Positions 10,290 to 20,224 of a stretch of 64,000 nt of DNA are shown one piece after another. Origin of the DNA: Aggregicoccus sp. 17bor-14 (lineage in GTDB: Bacteria; Myxococcota; Myxococcia; Myxococcales; Myxococcaceae). The position numbers and the translations under genes are program-made. The stretch spans positions 206,023 to 270,022 of the forward strand of contig NZ_VJZZ01000011.1 of NCBI RefSeq assembly GCF_009659535.1, in the 5' to 3' direction. The notes under the pieces are model-generated. The model had not been told where the DNA came from. It ran no database searches and saw only the letters and a program-made list of their open reading frames with translations. How positions within the stretch are numbered: the first letter of the stretch is position 1; each line of letters begins with the position of its first letter.

Positions 10290-10777
10290 CGCTGCCCGCG
10301 GGCAGGGTGCTGGGGGTGGTGCTCGCGCTGGCCGCGGCGGGGCTGGTGCTCGCGCTGTGGCCCTCGAAGGAGCCCGGGGTGCCCGAGGCCATCGAGCGGC
10401 GCGTGCGCGAGCTCGCGCACGCGGCCGAGGAGCACGACCTGGGCGAGCTCAACGACGGCGTCTCCGAGCGCTTCCACTCGCGCGAGGGCTGGGGCAAGGA
10501 CGAGGTGCGCCGCGTCTTCGCCGCCCAGGTGCTGCGCGCCGAGTGGCTGCGCGTCTTCGTCGCGGACCTGCACGCCGAGGAGGCCTCGCCCACCCGGGGC
10601 ACCTTCCGCGCGAAGCTGCTCTTCGCGCGCTCGGAGGCGAAGTCCCTGGAGGGGCTCTCGCGCGACGCCGTGACGAGCGCCTACCTCATCGAGGGCACCT
10701 TCGAGCGCGAGCAGGACGGCACCTGGCGGGTGGTGGAGGCGCGCCACCGGGCGCTGGGGGCGAGCGAGCTCTTCTAG
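10286..10777 (+). CDS. Membrane-anchored NTF2-like protein
   Basis: A 163-residue protein that starts with GTG inside the upstream stop (GTGA overlap), which implies coupled translation. One membrane helix (about 5-22) is followed by a periplasmic domain whose pattern (helix, then strands ending in TWRVVEARHRALG) resembles NTF2/SnoaL folds. The function is not known. The overlap links it to the cNMP-fold protein. Its stop lies seven bases from the convergent TPR gene. Confidence 0.7.
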   Translation: MTLPAGRVLGVVLALAAAGLVLALWPSKEPGVPEAIERRVRELAHAAEEHDLGELNDGVSERFHSREGWGKDEVRRVFAAQVLRAEWLRVFVADLHAEEASPTRGTFRAKLLFARSEAKSLEGLSRDAVTSAYLIEGTFEREQDGTWRVVEARHRALGASELF

Positions 10778-10784
10778 TGCTCCC

Positions 10785-12413
10785 TCAGTGCTCGGTGACG
10801 ACCGCCTGGGCCTCGTTGAGCCACAGGCGCGAGAGGCGCGACTTGCCCGCGCCCAGCAGCCGCCGGTTCACCGCCTTCACGTACCCGTGCAGCTGCGGCT
10901 GCACCGCGCCGCTGCGCCCCATGCGCGCGAGCGCGTAGAAGGCGTGCTGGCAGCCGGCCGAGAAGTCCCCTTGCGCGAAGAGCAGCTCGCTCATCGCCCG
11001 GTACGCCTCGGCGAGCGTGCCGGTGCCGTCCTCCGGGGCGAGCGGAGAGAGCAGGGCGCGCGCCGGCTCGTACTGCTGGCGCTGCACGAGCAGGGCCCCC
11101 TTGGCCACCTGCGCGCGCGCGTGCAGCACGCCGCGCGCGGCGATGGCGTGGTCGAAGGCGCTCAGCGCCTGGTCGCTCTGGCCCAGCGCGCTCAAGAGCT
11201 CCCCGCGCGCGAGCCAGTAGCGGTCGTCCGCGTCCAGCGCGGGGGCGCCGCTCTCCCCGCCCAGCCGCACGCCGCGCTGCGAGGCCTCGTAGGTGTCCAG
11301 CAGCGCGAGCGCCCCGGTGGCGTCGCCCGCGTCCTGCAGCAGGCGCGCCCCCTCGAGCACCAGGCGCGGAGCGCCGCCGCGCCGGGCGATCGCCGCCTCG
11401 TACGCGGCGCGGGCGCCGGAGTCTCCCTTCACCGCGAGCGCGCGGGCGCGGGCAGCGAGCGCCCAGGGCTCGTTGGGCACCAGCGCGAGCGCGGCCGTCA
11501 CGTCCGCGAGCGCGGCGTCGGCGCGCCGCTGGTAGAGCGCGAGCTCGGCGCGGATGGCGAGCGCGCGCGCCCGCATCCCCGGGGTGAGCTCGCTGCGAGG
11601 CTCCAGCAGCGTGGCCACCGCGCGGCGCGCCTCGGGGAGGCGCTCGCGGCGCAGCACCTGGGTGAGCAGGCTGCCCGTGCGGGCCCCCAGGTGCTGGGGG
11701 CTCGCCGTCAGCGCGCGGGCGAAGGCGTCCGCCGCCTGGGCGTAGCGCCCGTCGTCCAGGAGCGTCTCGCCGTAGGCCACGGCGTAGCGCGGGTCCTGCC
11801 AGCCGGCCTCGGCGGCGCGCGCGAGCGCCTGGCGCGCCTCGTCCATGCGCCCCAGGGCCTGCAGCGTCGCCCCGCGCGCCAGCAGCAGCTTGGGGCTGCT
11901 GGACTGGGTGCGCTCCAGCTCGGTGAGGAAGGCGTCCGCCTCGTGCACCCGGCCCGCGTCCAGCATCAGCAGCACCTCGGCGGCGTAGCGCTCGCCGTTG
12001 TGCGACTCCAGCGCCCGGGCCCGCGCGAGCGCCCCCTCCGCGCGCACCCGCGTGTCAGGTTGTCTGTGGACGGTCCAGAGCTCGGTCAAAATGTCCGCCG
12101 CGAGCGCGTGGGCCACCGGCACGTCCGGGTCCTGGGCGCGCAGCCGCTCCAGCTCGCCCAGCGCCGCGTTGAGGTCCTGCGGGTTGCCCCGGAGCGCCAG
12201 GTCGCGGGCGGCCAGCACGTGGGTCTCGACGAGGCGCCGGTGCACCGCGTGCTGCACCACGGCGTACACCGCGCCCCCCAGGAGCAGGGCGGCGAGTGCC
12301 ACCTGAACCAGGGCGTGCGGCAGTGTCTCGCGCCGCACCCAGTCCCGCGCCCGCTCCGCCGCCGCCGCCCGAACCCCCGCCAGCCCCACCCGCATCCCGT
12401 CCGAACCCGCCAT
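10785..12413 (-). CDS. Membrane-anchored TPR-repeat protein
   Basis: About 542 residues. The N-terminus has one membrane helix (HALVQVALAALLLGGAVYAV) followed by a long array of TPR-type helical pairs typical of a periplasmic or cytoplasmic scaffold. Repeats carry the usual A/G-Y-A spacing, for example GRYAQAADAFARAL. The ATG at 12413 is favoured over the in-frame ATG at 12470, which adds a basic Gly/Arg-rich stretch. No catalytic motif is visible. It is convergent with the cNMP-fold operon. Confidence 0.75.
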   Translation of the reverse strand: MAGSDGMRVGLAGVRAAAAERARDWVRRETLPHALVQVALAALLLGGAVYAVVQHAVHRRLVETHVLAARDLALRGNPQDLNAALGELERLRAQDPDVPVAHALAADILTELWTVHRQPDTRVRAEGALARARALESHNGERYAAEVLLMLDAGRVHEADAFLTELERTQSSSPKLLLARGATLQALGRMDEARQALARAAEAGWQDPRYAVAYGETLLDDGRYAQAADAFARALTASPQHLGARTGSLLTQVLRRERLPEARRAVATLLEPRSELTPGMRARALAIRAELALYQRRADAALADVTAALALVPNEPWALAARARALAVKGDSGARAAYEAAIARRGGAPRLVLEGARLLQDAGDATGALALLDTYEASQRGVRLGGESGAPALDADDRYWLARGELLSALGQSDQALSAFDHAIAARGVLHARAQVAKGALLVQRQQYEPARALLSPLAPEDGTGTLAEAYRAMSELLFAQGDFSAGCQHAFYALARMGRSGAVQPQLHGYVKAVNRRLLGAGKSRLSRLWLNEAQAVVTEH

Positions 12414-12566
12414 CTGAACCCCCGACCCGAACGACGCCCCCAGCGAACGACCCCCGCGCGCGTGCCGCACGCCGGCCCTGGCCCCGGACGTGGCACTGTC
12501 CTAGGACTGGAGATGGTGTACCGGAAAGCAGGCCCGGGTCCCACCCGGCGCAGGTAGGAGAGGAAC

Positions 12567-13691
12567 GTGGCGCTCTATACACATTTGGAGCCCCAAGTAT
12601 TCGAGCGAATCGCAGAGGCGTTCGACCTGGGGGCAGTGCTGCGCGTGGAGGGCATTGCCCAGGGCTCCATCAATACCAACCACCGGCTGGACACCGCCAC
12701 GGGCCGCTGGTTCGTACGCCACACCACGCAGCGCTCCGCGCAGGACCTGCGCTACGAGGCGGCGCTGCTCGCGCACCTCGCGGCAGGGCACTTCCCCGGC
12801 CCCACGCTGCGGCCCACCCGCGAGGGCGCCCCCTTCCTGGAGCTGACGGGTGACCGGACGCCGGCGCTGCCCCAGGCCCTGCTGGAAGTGCTTCCCGCGG
12901 GCGCCTCGGCGGTCGCCCTGCCCGGGGGCATGCCCCGGGCGGTGGTCGACGCGCGGGCCTCCGGCGCCGTGGCCCCGGGCGCGCTAGGAGGCGGAACGGC
13001 CGACGGCGGGCGGGTGAGCGTGTTCGCCTGGCTGCCCGGGGAGGAGCGCACGCGCGCGCAGCTCACCCCCGAGCACCTGGAGCGCCTGGGCGCGGAGCTG
13101 GGCAAGCTGCACCGGCTCACGCAGTCCTTCGGCCCCTCGCGCGAGAACCCCTACGGCCCGGCGCAGGTGACGGCGTGGCTGCGGCAGCTCAACGGCCAGC
13201 GCGACCTGGAGCTGCGCGCGCTCGCGCCGGAGCTGGCCCGGGCGCTCGCGCGCGCCGAGGCGCTGGAGCAGCCGCTCGCCCCGCGCGGCGCCATCCACGC
13301 GGACCTGTTCCTGGACAACGTGAAGTGGCTGGGCGACCGGGTGGGGGCCTTCTTCGACTTCGAGATGGCCTGCCACGACGCCTACGGGCTGGACCTGGCC
13401 ATCACCCTCAACGCCTGGTGCTTCGAGGAGACCTACCGGCCCGAGCTCGCGCAGGCGCTGGTGCGCGGCTACGGCTGGGAGCGCGCGCTCGCGCCCGAGG
13501 AGCGCGAGGGGCTCTTCGCCCACGCGCTCTTCGGTGCGGTGCGCTTCACCGTGAGCCGCATCCGCGACTACCACCTGCCGGGGCTGCCGCCGGAGCGGCT
13601 CGCGCCCAAGAGCTTCCGCACCTATCTCGCCCGCGTGCGCGCGCTCGAGGCGATGGGCCCCGCGGGCTTCGCGGCGCTCTGCGCCCTCTAG
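12567..13691 (+). CDS. thrB: Homoserine kinase, ThrB2/phosphotransferase type, with insertion
   Basis: Phosphorylates homoserine in threonine synthesis, or acts as a closely related aminoglycoside-phosphotransferase-fold kinase. Family signs are GSINTNHRL at the N-terminus, catalytic HADLFLDNV and the metal-binding FFDFEMACHDAYGLDLAI. Its 374 residues exceed the usual length of about 320, mainly because of an Ala/Gly/Pro-rich insert at about 101-149 before VFAWLPGEE. The start is GTG at 12567, preceded by GGAGAGG. Its TAG stop shares CTAG with the stop of the convergent lipoprotein gene. Confidence 0.85.
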   Translation: MALYTHLEPQVFERIAEAFDLGAVLRVEGIAQGSINTNHRLDTATGRWFVRHTTQRSAQDLRYEAALLAHLAAGHFPGPTLRPTREGAPFLELTGDRTPALPQALLEVLPAGASAVALPGGMPRAVVDARASGAVAPGALGGGTADGGRVSVFAWLPGEERTRAQLTPEHLERLGAELGKLHRLTQSFGPSRENPYGPAQVTAWLRQLNGQRDLELRALAPELARALARAEALEQPLAPRGAIHADLFLDNVKWLGDRVGAFFDFEMACHDAYGLDLAITLNAWCFEETYRPELAQALVRGYGWERALAPEEREGLFAHALFGAVRFTVSRIRDYHLPGLPPERLAPKSFRTYLARVRALEAMGPAGFAALCAL

Positions 13692-14158
13692 ATGCCGGAG
13701 AGGATCTTCCAGCCGTTGCCGGTGCGGTTGAACACCATCACCTCGAGCTCCGAGTCCTGCTGGGGCTTGTTGTTGAGGTGGGGCATCCGGTAGCGCGCGT
13801 TCCAGAGGTAGACGGCCTGGGCCTTGGCCCCCTCCACGTCGATGCGCTTCACCGTGAACTCGAGGTGCACGTCGTCGAACTTCTTCAGGCGCGCGGGCAG
13901 CTCGCGCATGAGGGAGTCGTAGGTGAGGTCGTCCCCGGGGTCCTCGGTGCCGGCGTTGTCGCGGAAGTTGGGGTCCACCATCGCCTGGATGGCGGCCGCA
14001 TCGCGCGCCTCGAGGGCGCGCCGGTAGTTCTCCATCACGCCGAGGATGGCGCGCGTCTCGTCGGTGTCGCGGATCTCCGTGCCGGGGATGCGCCGCGGGG
14101 CGCAGGCGGCGAGCGGGAGCAGCAGCAGCGTGCAGGCGAGGAGGGGACGCAGGGTCAT
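13688..14158 (-). CDS. NTF2-like lipoprotein
   Basis: A 156-residue protein with a signal peptide and lipobox (LAAC, lipidated Cys near 19). The mature domain has the helix ALEARDAAAIQAMVDPNF and later strands ending in NGWKILSGI, typical of SnoaL/NTF2-like folds. The ligand is unknown. It follows the SRPBCC gene at a distance of 61 bases. Its stop codon overlaps the thrB stop in the palindrome CTAG. Confidence 0.7.
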   Translation of the reverse strand: MTLRPLLACTLLLLPLAACAPRRIPGTEIRDTDETRAILGVMENYRRALEARDAAAIQAMVDPNFRDNAGTEDPGDDLTYDSLMRELPARLKKFDDVHLEFTVKRIDVEGAKAQAVYLWNARYRMPHLNNKPQQDSELEVMVFNRTGNGWKILSGI

Positions 14159-14219
14159 GTCGGGTCTCGGGGGGGATCAGGAGTCAAAAGCTTCTGGCCT
14201 CGCCATGCAAGAGCCGGGC

Positions 14220-14747
14220 TCAGCCCTTGCGGACGACCTCGGCAATGAAGCGGTTGAGCACCGGGAGCTCGCCGTCGAGGATCTTCATGCCCTCGCTCTT
14301 GATCACCTGCTCGCCGATCATGGCCAGCGGCTTCATCAGGAAGGGGAGCTTGAGCGAGATCTCGCCGTCCATGGTGCGCTCGGTCTGGCCGCCGCCCGCG
14401 TCGCGCAGGCGCAGCACGCCGGTGTTCACCACCATGCGGCTGATGGCGCCCGAGGTGGGCACGTTCTGGAAGGTGAGCTCCTTGCGCTTCTTGTCGTAGG
14501 TGGAGCTCTCCACGAACGCGAAGTACTCCGGCGGCACGGTCTTGGGGCCGATGGAGGCGATGACCGGCTTGGGGCGGTAGCGCACCTTGCGCAGCACCTT
14601 GTCGCCCTCCTCGCGCCGCTCCAGCGGCTGCACCTCGAGCAGGACGCCGTGGTGCTTGAGGAGGAAGTCGAAGTAGCGGGGATCGAGCAGTGCCCGCTCC
14701 ACCTCGTCCACCGTGCCCTGGATGCGCTGCCTGGCTTCGAACTTCAT
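14220..14747 (-). CDS. SRPBCC-like protein (DUF2505 type)
   Basis: A 175-residue soluble protein starting MKFEARQRIQGTVDEVERALLDP, a pattern of START/SRPBCC ligand-binding folds in which a strand is followed by an alpha1 helix. The C-terminal helix (GMKILDGELPVLNRFIAEVV) is also typical, and the whole resembles DUF2505. The role is unknown, possibly lipid binding. It lies 37 bases downstream of the large membrane peptidase-like gene and may share its transcript. The ATG at 14747 gives the conserved start. Confidence 0.7.
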   Translation of the reverse strand: MKFEARQRIQGTVDEVERALLDPRYFDFLLKHHGVLLEVQPLERREEGDKVLRKVRYRPKPVIASIGPKTVPPEYFAFVESSTYDKKRKELTFQNVPTSGAISRMVVNTGVLRLRDAGGGQTERTMDGEISLKLPFLMKPLAMIGEQVIKSEGMKILDGELPVLNRFIAEVVRKG

Positions 14748-14784
14748 CGCGTGGGGCCTCCTGCTTGCGTGAGGGCCACTGGCC

Positions 14785-17160
14785 TTAGCGGAAAGCCTCC
14801 TCGGGCACCAGAGGTCCCTTGAGCTGCCTATCCTCGAAGTCACAGCGCGCTTGCCACTCCTGGGCCTCGCGCAGCAGCGCCCGCCCCAGCTCCGGCAGCG
14901 CCCCCACCTCGTGGCGCACCGCGCCGCAGTCCCCGGCCTCGTAGGCGCTCTGCACCTGCAGCCGCAGCGCCTCGCGGCGGATCTCCGCGGGCAGGGGCTC
15001 CTCGCCCCCGCGGGGCGCGAGCGCCTGCGCCAGGTGCTCGAGCGCGAGCCGGGGGGCGCCGGCCTGCGCGAGCCTGCGCCCCAGCAGGTAGTGCAGGTAG
15101 GGGTCTCGGGGCAGCTGCTCGAGCGCGAGCGCGAGCCGCAAGAGGCGCAGCTCCTCCGCGTCCTGGCGGAAGTAGCCCCCGATGGCGCGCGCGCGCGCCG
15201 GGCTCTCGAGCGCGGCGAGCTTCACCTGCGCCGTGCGGGTGGCCTCGGGGGTGGCGGCGAGCTGCAGCGCCCGCTCGAGCGCCGCGCGCGCCTCCTCCGG
15301 CCGCTCGCGCGAGAGCGCCAGGTCCGCGACCGCGAGCTGCACCTCCGCCTCCTGCGCGTCCTGGCCCTTCACGCGGGCCGCGAGCTGGCGCAGGCGCTGG
15401 GCGGCCTCGCCCTTGCGGTCAAGGCGCTCCAGCGCGCTCGCCGCGCCCAGCTCGAAGCCCGGCTCGTCCGGCTGCAGCGCGCTGCAGCGCTCGTAGCGCG
15501 CGAGCGCCTGCTCCGGGTCGCTCGCGAGGAACTCGGCGGCCTCGCTGGAGAGCCGCGCCACCTCGCGCGCGCACGAGCGGGCGAAGAGGCTGGGCGTGCG
15601 AAAGCGCAGCAGCGCGCGGGCCACGGCCGCCTCGTCCAGGGGCAGCGCGTCCAGCATCTTCTCCCACTCGGTGACGAGCGCGTCCGTGCTGCGGCCGTAG
15701 GTGCCCTCCAGGTCGCCGTGGGCGTAGAGCGCGCGCAGCTTCTCGGCCCCGTAGGTGTCCGCGAGGTGGCGCAGGAAGGAGCCCACCAGCGTGTACGCGC
15801 GCGCCGGGGCCGCCTGGTAGAAGCCCTTCGGCCCCAGGATGGTGCGCAGGTCCGGCGCGAGCCCCTGCTTGCGCATCCCCGCGGCCCACTCGTGCAGGGT
15901 GAGGCCGCCCTGCACCGGGTCGTCCGCGCTCACCGCGAGCCCCTCGATGATGCCCATCAGGGGCCACAGCCCCCCGGCCACTGCCGCGACCTTGAAGGGG
16001 CCGCTGCCCGCGGGCGCCGCCATCACGTGCGCCAGCTCGTGCTTGAGCGTGGGGTGGGGAAAGGGCCGGTCCCCGACGTGCAGCTCCTGGCGCCAGGGCT
16101 TGGCGAACTGCGTGCGCCCCGCGCCCACCAGCTGCCGCTTCTCCTCGTCCGAGCGGTACACCCACACCGTGATGCGCCCCACCGGCGCCACGCCCAGGTA
16201 CTGCGCGAGCTGCGTGTGGCGGAACTCCAGGTCGCGCGCGAGCCGGTCCACCGAGAGCTTGTCCTTGCCGCGCGGGTACACGATGCGGAAGTGCGGCGTG
16301 AGCCGCTCGCCGCCGAGGCGCTCCGCGAGGTAGCCCTCCGTCATCCGCGTGCCCAGGGACGGAGCGCGCTCCTCCAGCGCGGCGACGCCGAAGGCCACCA
16401 GCCCCAGCAGCACGAAGGCCCCGGGGCGCACGTGCGGGCGGCGCAGGCGCCCCTCGCGCATGTCCAGGAAGAAGGCGGCGAGCAGCCACAGCAGCGCCGC
16501 GAGCAGCAGCGTCTGCAGCCGGAACCAGAGCATCCCGGCGGTGAGCTGCAGGGCCTCGTCGTAGAGCGGCCCGGGCAGGAAGCCGAGGAAGTGGTTGTAG
16601 GCGTACACCTGCGGCCCGGCCACCAGCGGCCACACGGTGAGCACGAGCGAGAGCGCCACCAGCAGCGCGTAGAGCCCCAGCGCGCGGCCCGCGCCGCGCG
16701 CCCAGAAGCCGCAGAACACGCCCGCGGCAGCCGCCAGGGCCGCGGAGGGCAGGGTGAGCAGCGGGTAGAAGCCCAGGAGCGCGAAGGGGCTGCACGCGGT
16801 GGACAGCAGCGCGAAGAGCACCGAGGTCACCAGCGGGGGCACCAGGACGGCGGTGTTGAGCACCATCGCGCTGCACGCCGCCACCCAGGCGCTGCCCACC
16901 GCCCCGTCCTCGCGCAGCGCCCCCTTCGGCCGGGGGTCTCGCCCCTGGATGAGCCGGCGCTCCTGGAAGGCCGCCGCGATGCCCACCCCGCCTCCCAGGA
17001 GTCCCACCCCCAGCGACAGGGCGAGCCCCAGCTCGAAGCCGGGCACCCCGAAGAGCGGGAGGGCGACGAGGGCCGAGCCCCCCCCCGCGAGCAGCAGGAC
17101 GAGCAGGAGGACGGCCGGACGGCGCAGCAGGGCGAGGGCGCGGAGGAGGACTTGCCGCAT
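14785..17160 (-). CDS. Polytopic membrane protein with HExxH peptidase-like domain and TPRs
   Basis: A 791-residue protein in three parts. The N-terminal third has roughly seven to eight membrane helices. A middle domain carries the Zn-ligand motif HELAH at 374-378, followed by an EGLAV segment that could supply the third ligand, as in peptidase-MA/gluzincin folds. The C-terminal third is a TPR-like helical array. I do not recognise a named family. AGGAGAGG lies four bases upstream of the ATG at 17160. It diverges from the PilZ gene, with 25 bases between the starts. It is probably an envelope protease or a pseudo-protease scaffold. Confidence 0.75.
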   Translation of the reverse strand: MRQVLLRALALLRRPAVLLLVLLLAGGGSALVALPLFGVPGFELGLALSLGVGLLGGGVGIAAAFQERRLIQGRDPRPKGALREDGAVGSAWVAACSAMVLNTAVLVPPLVTSVLFALLSTACSPFALLGFYPLLTLPSAALAAAAGVFCGFWARGAGRALGLYALLVALSLVLTVWPLVAGPQVYAYNHFLGFLPGPLYDEALQLTAGMLWFRLQTLLLAALLWLLAAFFLDMREGRLRRPHVRPGAFVLLGLVAFGVAALEERAPSLGTRMTEGYLAERLGGERLTPHFRIVYPRGKDKLSVDRLARDLEFRHTQLAQYLGVAPVGRITVWVYRSDEEKRQLVGAGRTQFAKPWRQELHVGDRPFPHPTLKHELAHVMAAPAGSGPFKVAAVAGGLWPLMGIIEGLAVSADDPVQGGLTLHEWAAGMRKQGLAPDLRTILGPKGFYQAAPARAYTLVGSFLRHLADTYGAEKLRALYAHGDLEGTYGRSTDALVTEWEKMLDALPLDEAAVARALLRFRTPSLFARSCAREVARLSSEAAEFLASDPEQALARYERCSALQPDEPGFELGAASALERLDRKGEAAQRLRQLAARVKGQDAQEAEVQLAVADLALSRERPEEARAALERALQLAATPEATRTAQVKLAALESPARARAIGGYFRQDAEELRLLRLALALEQLPRDPYLHYLLGRRLAQAGAPRLALEHLAQALAPRGGEEPLPAEIRREALRLQVQSAYEAGDCGAVRHEVGALPELGRALLREAQEWQARCDFEDRQLKGPLVPEEAFR

Positions 17161-17185
17161 GGCCTCTCCTATACTGGCCCTCGCG

Positions 17186-17574
17186 ATGCCCGAACAGAAG
17201 CCTGGCGCCGAGACGCGCCACCACAACCGCGCCCCGATCGAGCTCAAGGTCGATTACAAGAAGCTCAACTCTTTCTTCGCGGACTACACGAAGAACATCT
17301 CCAAGGGGGGCACCTTCATCAAGACGAAGAAGCCCCTGCCCATCGGCACGCGCTTCCTCTTCAAGCTCACGGTGCCCTCGCGCGAGGCGCCCTTCGAGCT
17401 GCTGGGCGAGGTGGTGTGGAGCAAGGCCGAGGGCGAGGAGCCCGGCATGGGCATCCGCTTCATCTACTCGGACGACCGGCAGCGCCGCGACTTCGAGAGC
17501 GTGGTGGAGCGGCTCATGTCCGACAGCCTCGGCTCCGAGCTGACCGGCAAGCTGCTCAACAAGCCCCTGCACTC

Positions 17575-17578
<4 letters not shown>
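17186..17578 (+). CDS. PilZ-domain protein, TIGR02266 type
   Basis: A 130-residue single-domain protein. It has the c-di-GMP-binding signatures RHHNR (RxxxR) and NISKGG (N/DxSxxG), followed by strands ending in GMGIRFIY. This form is widely duplicated in Myxococcus. It probably transmits c-di-GMP levels to motility or envelope targets. The stop overlaps the GTG of the DUF192 gene, so the two are coupled. Confidence 0.88.
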
Positions 17579-18096
<518 letters not shown>

Positions 18097-19419
18097 GGCT
18101 GCGTCCGCCGCGGCAGCAGGCGCCGGAGCATGGGTGGACACGCTCTCGGCCGCCGCGGCCAGGGCGCCCGCCTCGACGTGCTGGGTGGCGGTGAGGCTGC
18201 GCAGGCGGCGCACCAGCCCCTCCAGCTCCGCGGCCCGCAGCTGCACCTGGCCGCTGCGCACGCCGAGCAGCGCGCCGCGGGTGCGGCTGAGCAGCGCCAC
18301 CTGGGCGCGCAGCCGCGCGACGAGCCGCTCGCGCTGCAGCTGCCACTCGCCGAGCCGCTCCTGCTCCTCGCGCAGCGCCCGCGCCGCGAGCGCGAGCTGC
18401 TCGCGCGCGAGGGCATCGGGCGTCGCGCGCGCCCGCTGCTCGAGGTCATCCGCCTCGGCGGCCAGCTGCTCCTGCGCGAGCGACTCCGCCTGCGCCTCCA
18501 CGCCCCGCCACGCGGCCGCGAGCTCCACGCTCTCGCCGGTGAGCGCGCCGAGGCTGCGCGCGAGCGCCTCCTGCGCGGGCTCTCGCGGCAGCCGCGCGAG
18601 CAGCTGCGTGCACTGCCGGTAGAGCCCGAGCGCGCGCGAGGCGAGCTCCTGCAGCTCACCGGAGAGGCCCGAGAGCAGCGCCTCGCAGCGCGCCTCCACC
18701 GGATCCGGGGTGAGCCCCAGGTGCGCGGCAACGGCCGAGAGCCCGAGGAACAGCCCCGCGATGGCGCCCGCCGCCGCCTCCGGCACCGCCGCGGGCGCCG
18801 CGGAGAGCACGAGCCACTGCGAGAGCACCCGCGCAACCTCGAGCCCCGCGAGCAGCAGCGCCGCCGCGCACAGCGCCCCGAGCAGGTAGTGCCCCGGCGC
18901 AGGCCTGCGCCCGCCCAGCTCGCCCTCCGCCTGCAGGCCGTTCACGTGCGCGCGCACGAGCAGCGCGCCGCCCGCGGCCGCCGAGAGCCCCGCGGCCCAG
19001 CCCTCCTGCAGCTCGAGCGCCCAGGGCAGCCCGGAGGCGAGCAGTGCGAGGCCTGCCACCAGGACCCGGTCGAGGCGATCCCCGCGCGCCGCCGCCCCCA
19101 CCACGGCCGTCACCACGAGCCAGGGCAGGGGAGGCGCGAGCCCTGCGCGCGCGGCGAGCAGGTGCAGCAGCCCCGCCGCCGCGCCTGCGAGCAGCGCGCG
19201 CCCCACCGTGCGCTCGAAGGCCTCGCGGTGGTGGACCTGCAGCACGGCGACGGACGACGTCATGGGGGCACCTTCCAGGCGCGGGGGACCGACAGCCCCC
19301 CTGCGAACGCACGGGCACTGAAAAAGGTCTGTGCCGCTTCACGGGGCCGCCGTGGCACGTACCCGCGCAGGCGTGCACCCACATGGAAAGGCGCGGCCCG
19401 GCCGGGCTAGATCGAGGGC

Positions 19420-19728
19420 ATGAGCCTCTCCCTCGCCATTGCGGCGCTCGCGGCCGCCGCCTCCGTCTTCCTGCTCTTCCAGTTCAGCGACCGGCTGCTG
19501 CCGGGCATCGCCGTGGTGGTGAGCGCGGTGGAGCTGCTCTTGCGCCTCGACATCCTGCGCCTGGACCTGCGCGGCGTGTCGCTCGGGCTGGTCCTGGGTG
19601 CGGCGCTCGCGGTGGTGGGCGCGGTGATGTACTTCCGCGTGAGCAGCAAGGCGGCCGTCACCGCGGCCACCTGCGTGCTGCTGGTGGGCGCGCTGCAGCT
19701 GCTCGGGGCGCTTCGCCTGGTGGGCTAG
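19420..19728 (+). CDS. Small membrane protein
   Basis: A 102-residue, almost wholly hydrophobic protein with about four membrane helices and no charged loops of note. The ATG at 19420 is the only good start. It ends four bases from the stop of the convergent ybaK gene. The function is unknown. Confidence 0.65.
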   Translation: MSLSLAIAALAAAASVFLLFQFSDRLLPGIAVVVSAVELLLRLDILRLDLRGVSLGLVLGAALAVVGAVMYFRVSSKAAVTAATCVLLVGALQLLGALRLVG

Positions 19729-19732
19729 AAGG

Positions 19733-20209
19733 CTAGGCCTTGGGGCGCGAGATGGGCCCGACCTTGCCCTTCGTCACGCGCAGGTAGTCGGCCGGGGCGA
19801 GCAGCAGCTGCGTGCCGCGCACGCCCGCCGAGACCGAGACCACGTCGAAGAGCTCGAGCGTCTCGTCCACGAAGACGGGGTAGTCCTTCTTGCCGCCCAG
19901 CGCGGTGACGCCGCCGCGGATGTAGCCGGTGAGCGGCTGCAGCTCCTTGAGCGGCACGGTGTCCACCTTGCGGTCGCCGCTCAGGCGCGCGAGCGCCTTG
20001 AGGTCCAGCTCCGCGTTGCCGGGCACCACGGCGAGCAGCACCCTGGTGCGATCCCCCCGGGCCACCAGCGTCTTGAACACCTGCTCCGCCGGCAGGCCCA
20101 CCTTCGCGGCCACCGTCTCCGCCGAGAGATCTTCGGGGTCGAAGGTGTACTCGCGCAGGGTGTAGGGGACGCCCAGCGTGTCCAGGAGCCGCGCGGCGTT
20201 GGTCTTCAC
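19733..20209 (-). CDS. ybaK: YbaK/EbsC-type aminoacyl-tRNA deacylase
   Basis: A 158-residue editing enzyme that hydrolyses mischarged tRNA, typically Cys-tRNA(Pro). Family marks are the N-terminal FDPED...SAETVA, VFKTLVARGD with the catalytic-site Lys, and GYIRGGVTALGGKKDYPVFVD. It is the third gene of purE-purK-ybaK, 15 bases after purK. This grouping looks like shared transcription rather than shared function. Confidence 0.9.
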   Translation of the reverse strand: MKTNAARLLDTLGVPYTLREYTFDPEDLSAETVAAKVGLPAEQVFKTLVARGDRTRVLLAVVPGNAELDLKALARLSGDRKVDTVPLKELQPLTGYIRGGVTALGGKKDYPVFVDETLELFDVVSVSAGVRGTQLLLAPADYLRVTKGKVGPISRPKA

Positions 20210-20224
20210 GGACGGGCTCCCCTC

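Noticed and set aside
12490..12505. Possible sigma-54 promoter before thrB (TGGCAC present)
   Set aside because: The -12 element reads TAGG instead of TTGC, so the invariant GC is missing.
19351..19366. TGGCACG near 19351
   Set aside because: There is no GC at the required 10-base spacing and no TTGC.
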